A stretch of DNA of 64,000 bases, from the NCBI GenBank assembly GCA_942159475.1, contig OW804094.1, positions 50,526,966-50,590,965 on the forward strand, given 5' to 3'. The notes beneath the pieces were generated by a model. The model worked only from the letters and a program-made list of their open reading frames with translations. It searched no databases and was not told the DNA's origin. A program made the position numbers and the translations under genes. This document shows, one piece after another, positions 32,054 to 41,418 of the stretch; the first letter of the stretch is position 1, and every line of letters begins with the position of its first letter. This stretch comes from Sthenelais limicola (Eukaryota > Annelida > Polychaeta > Phyllodocida > Sigalionidae).

Positions 32054-32791
32054 GTAACAAAAATAATCTAAAGTAAAGGTTTCACAATTATGACACTGCC
32101 ACTTCAATAGGGAATTGCCTTAACCGTTCACTGTATATTTTTACCATGTATTTGAATTGCATTTTACATTTGTATTTTGATTCGCATTATATTTGTATTG
32201 AATTGCCTTTATATTTGTACTGTATCACATTGTATTGTACGGTAGTACGAATATTACCACCTACTCTAAAAATATGTCGAATTTTACACTTACTATTCTT
32301 CTCATTGAGATGTTTTATGCAAAATACGGTAGATCGGTCTTAATACCTCATAAGCAAAGCTTAAGGAGGCCAGGTATAAGTCGGCCAAGACCTAAGTTCT
32401 GTGAGAAGCGTCAGGAAAGCGCTATTTTACTAACCGACGCAAGTTACATGGAAAACAAATTATGATACCTAAAATGATGTATTTTTCCAAAGTTCCGCGA
32501 ATAAGGAACTAACTATAAAGTTAGAAGAGGAATATGATCAAGTGAGAACCACTAGGTAAATCTATTTGTCCACACACTGGTATTTAATGCAAGATAGCAG
32601 CCACGCCCGGCCCAAAGGCAAAAAGCTACTGTGCAAAAACCAAGTTAACACTCACAAGGAACAGATCTTCCACAAAAAAATATATACTCAAAATGTATCT
32701 TATAATCGCAACATGTATATATGTTTCAACATTTGACAATTGTATTACTTAAGAGTCTACGGAGAGACATCCGTAAAAGTCGGGGGCATTA
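32054..32791 (+). other. Gypsy 3' untranslated region and candidate polypurine tract
   Basis: A non-coding stretch between env and the 3' LTR with no recognised gene. The only purine-rich run close to the LTR is GTAAAAGTCGGGGGCATTA at 32773-32791; it is a weak polypurine tract interrupted by pyrimidines, and the priming site is uncertain. Confidence 0.45.
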
Positions 32792-33395
32792 TGTCACGAC
32801 CACAAATCACACCTTTTTGATTACATATGATTACATAATATTGTATAACATTACTCAAGTCTCATTTGATCTTATATACATTTATTGCCTAACATTGTGC
32901 AACATTAATCAATGGCATTAATTACCCATCTCTCTATTATGCATCATTACTCATAATATATGTATGGTAATATCGCACCTACACACAAGGGGGAGCCAGG
33001 GGTCAGACTGGTGTGACGTCACCACTGATCCACCCCCTCAGGTCACGGACAGTGAACTAACTAACACCACCTGATTGGTTGCCTTAATGAGGCACCTGCA
33101 AGGTGATTGGCTAAGGCCTATCATTGGCTGATTACTCAAGAGATGTAAATATGTACCACATGATTCCTTCCGATTGGAGGAATATGTAATTAATGCGCAT
33201 GCGCAATGGGCTTCATGGTCAACTGACCAGCTGTATAAATTAAGCTGAATAAATGAGATTCATTAGTCTAGAAACGGGACTACGCTGTTACGTATTATTA
33301 TTATTATTATTAATATTCATATAGGCTATCCTCTAGCCTGGCTTCGCCTGAACATACCTCTACTCTACCTGACTGATAGTATAGCAGTCATATCA
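32792..33395 (+). repeat. Gypsy 3' LTR
   Basis: A 604-bp copy of 21833-22436; no mismatch was found by eye. It is followed by GCAC, the second copy of the target duplication. Confidence 0.93.
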
Positions 33396-34378
33396 GCACG
33401 CCCAAAAGGTCCAGAGTGGATGTTTCACAGATTGACTTTGAGCAATCCCAAACTGATGACTCGGACGATACTATAGTGACATTTAAACGGCCCCGGGAAA
33501 AGCAATATACAAGAGATAGCCACCGTCACCATCACGGACGGAGGAAGAAGAAGCATTGTGACTGTAGTGACAGTCCGCCTCTACGCAGCCGGCACCCGGC
33601 CAACTCATATAGATCACGCCAGCCCGCAGACAGCTCGGCGGAGTCAGCTTCGGATAGTGACTCTCTCCCCTCGCCTCGACGCCTGACCGCTAGACATCGT
33701 TCCTCGAAGGTTGTTAAGCGAGCCCTTGACGCACAGTACAGGTCCACAGGGAGACGAGGTAGGACTGAAATTTTTAGTGCGCCTGAAACTTCTCTACCGC
33801 CAGATATGGCGGCACATATTAAAAAACAGAAGAGAGAGTTGTCCCTTGCTGAATATACCTGCGGCTTCGCACGCATGACCATGAATAGTGTAAAATATGG
33901 GTCGACATCGTGGTTTATGCTTCACCATCTCGCCACTCTAGCTGAGGATACAGCTCTCCGTACCTGGGATTCGGCGCATGCATGGTCTCAAGCGTGCCTG
34001 GACCTTATTCTAGAGGAGCAAAATGAGTGGTCGCACACTGATGTATTCAATGATTATCGTGTTAAAATGGCCTGGGACACACAAGGAACAAAAAGCGTGG
34101 AAAATAATACGAAGGCAAACAACCAAGCAATTTGTAGAGACTTTAATTTTGACAACTGTGCCCACAAGAACAGCCACACGGATGGCAATACGAAGTTTCT
34201 CCATGTGTGTGGATATTGTTATTTTGCAATGAAAGAGAGAGAGAACGCCCATGCCGTCAAGGATTGCCAAAATAAAAGAACAGCTCAAGCCAATTTACAC
34301 AGCGGCGACGGCGCTGGCCGAAGGAATAACCAACCATTCCATAAGAAACCAGCATCTCAGGCTTCAAAAAACTCTTAA
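33396..34378 (+). pseudogene. Ngaro gag-like ORF1, 3' part
   Basis: Continuation of the ORF split by the gypsy element, ending TAA at 34378. It starts Ser/Arg/His-rich and has a conserved central block (KRELSLAEYTCGFARM ... LATLAEDTALRTWDSAHAW). A Cys/His cluster follows (ICRDFNFDNCAH ... HVCGYCYFAM ... AHAVKDC), which looks like the zinc-binding motif of DIRS/Ngaro Gag proteins. The apparent GTG start at 33416 is not a real start; it is internal to the original gene. Both halves together would give about 490 residues. Confidence 0.78.
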
Positions 34379-34416
34379 ACTCCTGTTCCATCATACAATC
34401 CCAAACGATCGGTGAG

Positions 34417-35885
34417 TTGACCAACTTTCAAGACAATCTAAAATGTGCAATTAACTCTGAATCTAATGAATATGTCGGCGTCAGATCATATGTGCCACGC
34501 CCCAATCAAGATGGCGGCGCCCATACTAGCGAGAGCGGGCAAGCCAACATGGCAGCCGCTTCTCGTGTAAAATCTCGTGTCCCACCCGCTTCCCGCAAGG
34601 AACGAGAACACAACCAAAATGGCCGACATAAACACGAACAATCCGACAGAAGCTATTCTGCCGCAGACAAATCTATCTCTAGAGTTAATATCAACAAAGT
34701 TGGTTCGATTCAAACCATTAAAAATGTGAACAGGAGAAACAGTGAAACAATCAATGGCGCAATGTGTATTTCTAATGACAATTTTGTACAATTCCAGGCA
34801 GAAACTCACGCCCACGACCGAGAACTTGACTTCCAAACACAAGCGAGTGACGGCGAACAAGCCACGAGAGAGGTCCCTACCTTTCTTCAAAACGTGCAAT
34901 ATCCACATTACGAACAGGTGCTTTGCAGAAGAAAGGTGTAACAGCAAAGCAATATTTGGACGATTTACTTATAATCGGTGAATCTGTTGAGGTAGTGAAA
35001 TGTCAAATGCAATTAACAATTGAACTTTTTACAGATTTGGGATTGCAAGTCGCACGCAAAAAGCTCCAAGGCCCTAGCCACGCAGTCAGGTGGCTGGGAA
35101 TTGACATTAATACTAAAGAAAATCGTCTCTCAATCCCTCTACCTAAACTTGCAGAAACGAGTTCCTGCTTGGCAAATACACTGCGTCAACACCAAATAAC
35201 AACAAGCACCATGCAATCACTGGTCGGTAAGATCGCACACGTCGCCAAAATTATCGCACCTGCACACCTATTCATGCAACGACTTCTGGCTGGCCTCCGT
35301 GCAGCCGCAGGAGACAAGGTCACCATCTCCCCGTACATAAAGTCGGACCTGAAGTGGTTTCTAAAATACACTGAAGCCTTCAACGGCAAAGCCATAATCC
35401 CGCGTCAACAAGTAGTCGAACACATATGGGCCGACGCTTGTCTAAAGGGAGGAGGTGCCACCAACGGTCACCACGCCTATATGTACACATTCACGCCCAA
35501 GATGTTGTCTGAGAAATCCATCAACCACTTGGAGGCAATCAATTGCCTGGCAGCTGCTCGGTTCTTTACGAAATCCAGGCACGCCGGGGGCATAATAAGG
35601 ATTCACTGTGACAATACTGCGGCGGTGTTTGCCTATAGAGACGGTAGAGCTAGAGACCCGACCCTGGGTGCTTGCGCCAGGGCGCTCTGGTATCATTCAA
35701 TGAAATTTCAAGTCCGATATGAGTTTGTTCACGTCCCGGGCGTACAAATGGTGATAGCTGACGCACTCTCTCGGGCGGCTCTCTCTTCTGAAGAATTAAT
35801 CAAAGCTAGAGACATTGCTAAAGAAAATGACATTTATATTTCCTGTGCTCGTGATAATATGTTCAACATTCATATGTTCTATTAG
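34417..35885 (+). pseudogene. Ngaro RT/RNase H with N-terminal RT deletion
   Basis: Two frames meet near 34915-34925. The first (34417-34941) has no ATG start, is Ser/Asn/Arg-rich and has no RT motif. The second (34923-35885) begins only just before the YLDDLLIIGES catalytic motif, then continues through the RT thumb/connection (WLGIDINTKENRLSIP) and an RNase H-like region (WADACLKGGG, LEAINCLAAARFF, HCDNTAAVFAY, HVPGVQMVIADALSR). RT motifs 1-4, about 500 bases, are missing and the frame changes at the junction, so an internal deletion fused the two parts. The RNase H end is intact and typical of DIRS-like elements. Confidence 0.8.
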
Positions 35886-35905
35886 GCAGGCAACCTAGGC
35901 ACCTC

Positions 35906-36850
35906 GTGGAAGCTGCTCAGGCCAGACAACGCCAAGCACATCGCCCGGGGACAGTCGCAAATAGGCATGCGGCCGTCAGGAAGTATATCGCATTCTGCAA
36001 AGCTGTGGGCCATAATTTCAAGCAACCTTTTCCTGAGTTAATATGCTGGTTCATCGAATACTTAGCTAAGTATACAAAAGTTCCTGCTACTATTATAAAC
36101 ACTATTACAGGCGTCAGGACCTTCTTCAAGCTGACGGGGTATGCCTCGGCATCTCTCTACCATCCGCGGGTCGCCTACGCCATAAGGGGCCTGCAACTGA
36201 CGCTCAGGCATGTCCCCAAGCCGAAGCTTCCTGTCACGCCACAGATCTTGAAGAAAATACTAATGAATATACACCTCCTCGACTTTCCTACGCACATCAG
36301 AGTGGCTATACTCGTCATGTATATGGGCATGTTGCGTCAGAGCAATCTCGCTCCCAGATCTGGTGCCTCCTTTGACGCCACTAGACATCTGACGCGGGGA
36401 GACTGCAGAATAGCATCGGACGGCTCATATATCTCTATAAAGTGGTCGAAATCAATGCAGTCATCGCGCCAGGCCACAATCTTATTTGTCCCGACGACAG
36501 ATGATCCAGTGTTCTGCCTCCGCAGAGCCCTTCTACGCCTCGACAAACAGGCGCCGCCAAGAGATTTGAGCTCCCCGCTCCTACAATTCCCTAACGCCCG
36601 ACACATGACCATTAACTATATAGTGACTCAATGGAAGCTGCTTCTCAAAGCTTCGCACCTTGATTCACGCCTTTTCTCCTTACACAGCCTTCGCCGAGGG
36701 TCGGCGTCATACGCTTACAACACTGCCGGAGCCTCCCTCCAAGATGTCAAATCTCACGGGACGTGGGCGTCCGATGCGGTGGCGTCGTATATACGCCCCT
36801 TCTCTTCTACGAGAATATCTGTCCATCACGCCCTAAAGCGAATCGCCTAG
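35906..36850 (+). CDS. Ngaro tyrosine recombinase
   Basis: A tyrosine recombinase (phage-integrase fold) that integrates the circular DNA of DIRS/Ngaro elements. The N-terminal SAM-like core-binding domain spans about residues 10-100 (RPGTVANRHAAVRKYIAFC ... GVRTFFKLTGY). The catalytic domain follows with the first Arg in MYMGMLRQSNLAP, HSLRRGSASYA (His-x-x-Arg), HGTW, and the nucleophile Tyr in DAVASYIRP. All catalytic positions appear to be present. There is no ATG before the conserved part: the frame opens at 35858 in the -1 frame relative to RT/RNase H, so it was probably translated by frameshift from ORF2. It is followed 13 bases later by repeat B1. Confidence 0.88.
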   Translation: MEAAQARQRQAHRPGTVANRHAAVRKYIAFCKAVGHNFKQPFPELICWFIEYLAKYTKVPATIINTITGVRTFFKLTGYASASLYHPRVAYAIRGLQLTLRHVPKPKLPVTPQILKKILMNIHLLDFPTHIRVAILVMYMGMLRQSNLAPRSGASFDATRHLTRGDCRIASDGSYISIKWSKSMQSSRQATILFVPTTDDPVFCLRRALLRLDKQAPPRDLSSPLLQFPNARHMTINYIVTQWKLLLKASHLDSRLFSLHSLRRGSASYAYNTAGASLQDVKSHGTWASDAVASYIRPFSSTRISVHHALKRIA

Positions 36851-36862
36851 CGAATCCCCTTG

Positions 36863-37051
36863 GTTATCTCTTTTAATCTTCAACTATTTATTACCCAGCA
36901 ATTTCAACAGACAATGTGATATTTATGTGATATACTACACCACTTATTTTATTCAACAAATGAAAATGTTCATCGCTGGATCTTTATAACCTTTTACCCA
37001 AAATAATAAACAAAATGTATTTTAATTACTCTTCGCCTCCTCATTTAATGA
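36863..37051 (+). repeat. Ngaro B1 repeat
   Basis: A 189-bp repeat from GTTATCTCTTTTAATCTTCA to CATTTAATGA. It matches 37244-37432 with no difference noticed and is directly followed by A2. Confidence 0.9.
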
Positions 37052-37053
37052 GG

Positions 37054-37184
37054 CTAATAATGACGTGGCATTATAGGGCATTGAATGGGTGGCGCCACCT
37101 TCACGACTTAGATCTGAACTCTGGCCCAAGTCTGTCAAACACGCCACTTGGACTCTCGCTCGCACCCTAGTCAGAAGCGAAATC
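37054..37184 (+). repeat. Ngaro A2 repeat
   Basis: A 131-bp direct repeat of A1, located between B1 and B2, as expected for split direct repeats. Confidence 0.9.
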
Positions 37185-37243
37185 GCCCACCCTCCGCCCT
37201 AAATCTTTTACCAAAAGACTTCACAAAAACTATTCCACAAACA

Positions 37244-37432
37244 GTTATCTCTTTTAATCTTCAACTATTTATTACCCAGCAATTTCAACAGACAATGTGA
37301 TATTTATGTGATATACTACACCACTTATTTTATTCAACAAATGAAAATGTTCATCGCTGGATCTTTATAACCTTTTACCCAAAATAATAAACAAAATGTA
37401 TTTTAATTACTCTTCGCCTCCTCATTTAATGA
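37244..37432 (+). repeat. Ngaro B2 terminal repeat
   Basis: The right end of the Ngaro element, a direct repeat of B1, separated from A2 by a unique 59-bp spacer (37185-37243). Confidence 0.9.
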
Positions 37433-38361
37433 TTTGAAAATAGATGAAAGAAAACCCATTAATCTGAACAATGAGTGAAACTAATCAGAAACAAATGTAA
37501 TGTGTTATTTTTATAAATGACTATGAAACTCTCAGAAACTGCATTTTTTATTGATTGATGTTTTATTGATTAGTTATTAGCATACAAATTGATAGACTCT
37601 TGAATGTATTATTTATATCTGGCTAGTAGGTATACAAAAAATGAGATAATTGTATCGATGAATTAATTCAAGTTTAGATGTATTGCATAGGCGACAGCAT
37701 TAAAGTATGTTTAAGAGGTTGTGAGGTATCGTCATTATTATTTATACATTAGTTGGTAGAATACTTAGGCGAATTCATGTGAATTAAAATCTCGGATAAG
37801 TTAAGCTAACTTTGCAGACCGTCCTCATTATGATTTACCTGGGTATAGCGCGGTCATATGACCGAAAACGAAACTAAAAAGTTACACATAAGACTAGCGC
37901 AGCAGTTTCGCCCGCAGTTTTGTACGCTACTGAGGTATAATGGACTCTCTGTAGGCGACAGAATGTATTTCAATCGGGAGTTTTAGGTCAAACAACTATA
38001 GTCAGTGGTCAGTGGCGGCCTACTGATCTAGTTAACATGTTATAGTTCTGTGGTAAACATATTCCGCACCAGAGGGTAGCAGGAGAGGGTAGTACGGTAC
38101 CAAATTGTCACCAAGGCCAAGGCATAAGCCAGAGGGCCCACCATTAAGAGTAGAGAGGGTTGGGGCAGTCCATAGGGAACCCCCATCCCCCATCTCCCCC
38201 TTAACTTGTTTTTCAGTAACTCGGTGATCCTCGGTGAGTTTTTTTTTTATAATAGGCCTAGCTTTGAGATACAAAATCCTGGAAAAACTCAAATGATTTT
38301 TAGATGAATTGAAAAAGAATGGAACAAAAAGTAGAAAATATTTACTTTTTTACCGACGGTA
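37433..38361. other. Gene-free flank
   Basis: AT-rich DNA with no exon, splice-bounded frame or repeat family that I recognise. Confidence 0.4.
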
Positions 38362-38643
38362 GCTGAGAGTGCAGCTTTAAGAGAGGATCTGTTCCCTGAC
38401 TATGGAAAACTGGATGAATGGAACACTTTATTAGGAGGAGAAAATTTTGTAGGTTCGGAGAAGTTGTGGAAGAAGAAATTTATGATACCGTTTCAATGTA
38501 ATAAAATAACAAAATGGCAGTCTCTCCAATATAGAATTATGTACAATGTACTAACCCTACAACAGATTCAATTTAAAAAGTCAGAAAGCTGTGAATATTG
38601 TGGAGAGGAAGACACGATTTGTCTTTTTTCCGCATTATACTGA
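38362..38643 (+). repeat. L1/Tx1-like LINE ORF2 C-terminal fragment
   Basis: One uninterrupted frame of about 93 codons reads an acidic N-terminal part, then KLWKKKFMIPFQ, ITKWQSLQYRIMYNVLTLQQ, and a C-x-x-C start (CEYCGEED) before TGA. This matches the C-terminal region of L1/Tx1-clade ORF2, where W..Q.RILYN.L precedes a CCHC knuckle. The His part of the knuckle is missing and the flanks are unrelated, so it is a fragment. Confidence 0.55.
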
Positions 38644-40047
38644 TATTCCCTGCTATATGCACGCCAAAGATTGTAGAGATTCAACGAATTTTATTTTTTC
38701 TAAAAGAAATTGCACCCTGAAATCAATCCCGTTTGGGAGAATTGCTCACATATAAGAATTGGGGTTTCAGTTAATAAAAGTTGGGGTTTCAGTTGTTTTC
38801 GATGCCTCGCACCATCTAGAGAGAAAATTGAAAAAATGATTAAATGATTTCTTTTTCTCGAAATGCCTTTAACGATGTAAGATATATTTGTATATTTTTT
38901 TCGGCGGAAATATTAGTTCAAATAAAAAAAATTAAAAACATGCAAACAATGGGACTATTTTTTTCTATTTGCGGCAATACAGGATATATGCTGGCAATAC
39001 AGAGTCAGTATTGCCAGCATATTTCAATACGAGGCTCAGTGCCTAATTATATATAAGCCTATGGGAGTATCATACTGGTGAACTCCACCAAAGGTATAAT
39101 AAACTTTATACCATAATATATATAATACCATATAATAGGAATGCAAGTTAAATAGTTGTGTTATGCTGTAATAGTTCACCTATCAATATCTTTATGCCTA
39201 TTGTTACAATTATTTTGATAAAAATTGTGTTTAGCTTCAAATAAAAAATATTGTTGAAACACAATATTGCCTAATGTAGATTTTCTTAAATAAACTTATT
39301 AAAATACTATACAGTTCCCTCTTTACTTTAAGTCTCTCTTTGCAATAAGTCATCTCCTCGCTCTGAATATCTCACTGCCATTTTCCATGGTCTGGTACTT
39401 GTGCCAACAAAAACTACACTTTATTATGTAAATGGAATGAATGAATCTTAATAACCATTATATATTATGTGCGTAGGTTCGAATTCTTAGATATCAACAG
39501 GATTTACAGTGATGTCAAATCTCAGTCTATTTATTCTGACATGAATAAGATGAAGCATCACTTTATGAGTAATGAAGCACCGGTGTGCATACAGAGGCCA
39601 GGGAGTGGTAGTAATTGACCGATATTGAGGGGCTGCTGGTGCACTGTTTGGTGTATAAACTAGATGTGAAGCCGATAGATTATGCTGAGTTATGCTGAGT
39701 TGTGAGTTGTGAATCACTTTAGTCTCTGCCTATAGTGGTTATAGCCCCTGGACTATTCAAAGCAGTGACTAAAATGGTTTAGTCGCAGTTGTTGCTGTTT
39801 CTGATTTAACCCCTGTGCGCTGATAACTCCCATGTGCGACTATAGTGTTACCCTTGAAATGAAGTAATAGGGATCAGGAAAACACTGTAAGAGGTATTCA
39901 GGAAAGTGAACCCAATATAATAGTCAATGAATGAAGTCAAGAAGTGAAACAGCAACAGCAGAGACTAAAAACATTATTTCCCGCCGTGTTTAGCCCTATA
40001 TGGTCCCGATCAAGGGACCTGCTGGATCATAGCAACTACCACCTCGG
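38644..40047. other. Gene-free stretch
   Basis: No exon is recognised apart from the hairpin listed separately. The short minus-strand frame at 39487-39717 lacks splice or motif support. Confidence 0.4.
38986..39022. repeat. Perfect 15-bp hairpin
   Basis: ATATGCTGGCAATAC (38986-39000), loop AGAGTCA, then its exact reverse complement (39008-39022). No neighbouring gene explains it. It may be a short inverted duplication or a foldback element core. Confidence 0.7.
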
Positions 40048-40160
40048 GCCAAACACGTTGGGAAAGAATACTTAAATGGTTGCACAAGACAGGTGGCCTG
40101 TACCCGAAGTATTGCTGCTGGTGACCTTGTGTGTGTGGAGTACCTTCCGTCCATTCTGCT
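40048..40160 (-). pseudogene. Decayed copy of the last exon of the unknown secreted gene
   Basis: On the minus strand this region aligns with the terminal exon at 41419-41626. The two share CTTNGGGTACAGGC, CCTGTCNTGTGCA and CATTT blocks, and the translated frames share GTG.LSCA.I with a similar upstream spacing (DGMNV versus NGRKV). The copy hits a stop right after the Ala-Thr-Ile equivalent and then diverges. It is the relic of a tandem paralog about 1.4 kb downstream of the live gene. Confidence 0.6.
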
Positions 40161-40377
40161 GTGACTGGGGTAGATTACTTAGATAGTGCAGCAGAGCAGA
40201 GAGATAATATAAAGAAAGATAGAAAGGCGGAACATTAAAAGATGGGGGAGAATGTTTATGAGAGAATGAGAAAACTTAGGGCCCCGCTACATGGGGTTGC
40301 ATTAACTGTAATCCGGATTTGTATAGTTCCTCAATCAATAGCATGGCGCTAACTCACCCTGCGGATCACTAAAGCGG

Positions 40378-40560
40378 TGGACACACACAGCCGATTTGCC
40401 TCCCGATTAAGGTCTTCTGGTGAATCCTATAAATTCATTTCCAATTCTGGTTCATATCATTTAAAAAACATAAACAAGGATTGGAAATGAAATCATGGGA
40501 TTCATCGGGAGGCCCAAATCGGGGGACAATCGGGGGCCAAATCGGCTGTGTGGGGGCAGG
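40378..40560. repeat. Foldback MITE with long inverted arms
   Basis: The left arm (CACACACAGCCGATTTGCCT ... GAATCCTATAAATTCATTTC) and the right arm (GAAATGAAATCATGGGATTC ... GGGGGCCAAATCGGCTGTGTG) are imperfect reverse complements over roughly 75 bases each. The whole unit would fold into one hairpin. There is no coding content. Confidence 0.65.
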
Positions 40561-41418
40561 GTTTAAAAGGCTGTTGATTAACGTGGTGCGATGGGGCAAC
40601 CTGGATCGGATAGCTAAGTATCCGATCCATTTGATATATTGGACTTTAATTTATTTACCTTCTTATGATTTAAAAAATAATCGGGAGTTATTTGTGGGTC
40701 ATCATAATTCCCACCTCAGCTTAACGCAACGATCTGATAATGCAGGCCCTCATGCAACACCAACAAAATTGGATCGAAAACGGGTCACTATTATAATTCT
40801 AGCCATACGATATCCCTAAAACTCATGCAATGGGTCCCAGGGAGGGAGAGGCTGAGTGTTGTTGTGGAAGAGAGTCAGAGGGATGGAGGATACATTGTTG
40901 GAGAGCTGAAAAAATGATATTGATAATGTCCTTGCCAACATCCATAAGTCGATTTTCACGCGATTTTGCGCCGCAAAGGACTCTTTTCCACTAAATTCTG
41001 TGATAGTCGCATGAGAATCGGCCTAGTGATCTAGACCCCTTTAGTACACATGTACATGTCAGCCTATGAGTTGATGGCCTGTGAAATTAAGCATGCTGGA
41101 TTTTATTCCTGACAGATCCTTACTGGAGCATCTGTTGGTGAGTTGTAAGAACCTGCTTTTAGTTAACTTTTAGTTTAATTGATTTATTTCAGAAGGTATA
41201 CAGTATGAATGTGTCTATTTTTAGAATACAAGATATGGGCTTTTCGATCTTTACTATCATCTACAGTTTAATCATCAACACAACATACAAGAAAATGAAT
41301 ATGGAAAATACTGCTATATATAATAATGGTAATTAAGGTGTCAATGTAGCACTAATAATAAGGTGACCACCATTGCTGTTCACAGCTTTTGTCAACTGAA
41401 TACCGCTAAATGTTGTAT

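Larger units (their letters stand above)
21833..33395 (+). mobile_element. Env-bearing Ty3/gypsy retroelement, full length
   Basis: This is an 11,563-bp insertion bounded by two 604-bp LTRs (21833-22436 and 32792-33395), each TG...CA. By eye I found no difference between the two LTRs. A 4-bp target duplication GCAC lies at 21829-21832 and 33396-33399. Gag, Pol and Env frames are all open. LTR identity and intact frames imply a very recent insertion of a possibly active, errantivirus-like (Metaviridae) element. It is AT-rich like the host. It sits inside the gag frame of a Ngaro element and in the same orientation. Confidence 0.93.
21190..37432 (+). mobile_element. Ngaro/DIRS-type tyrosine-recombinase retrotransposon, interrupted
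   Basis: The structure is A1 - gag - RT/RNase H - tyrosine recombinase - B1 - A2 - B2. A1 (21190-21320) is repeated as A2 (37054-37184) with one visible mismatch, and B1 (36863-37051) is repeated as B2 (37244-37432). This split direct repeat arrangement is the hallmark of Ngaro and PAT groups, as opposed to the inverted repeats of DIRS1 proper. There is no flanking duplication, as expected for recombinase-mediated insertion. Removing the gypsy insertion (21833-33395) and one copy of its target site leaves about 4.7 kb. The element is defective: gag is split by the insertion and the RT has lost its N-terminal motifs. Confidence 0.88.

Noticed and set aside
33416..33418. GTG as the start of a separate Ngaro gag gene
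   Set aside because: The codon is internal to the original ORF1; the frame continues from the half left of the gypsy insertion.
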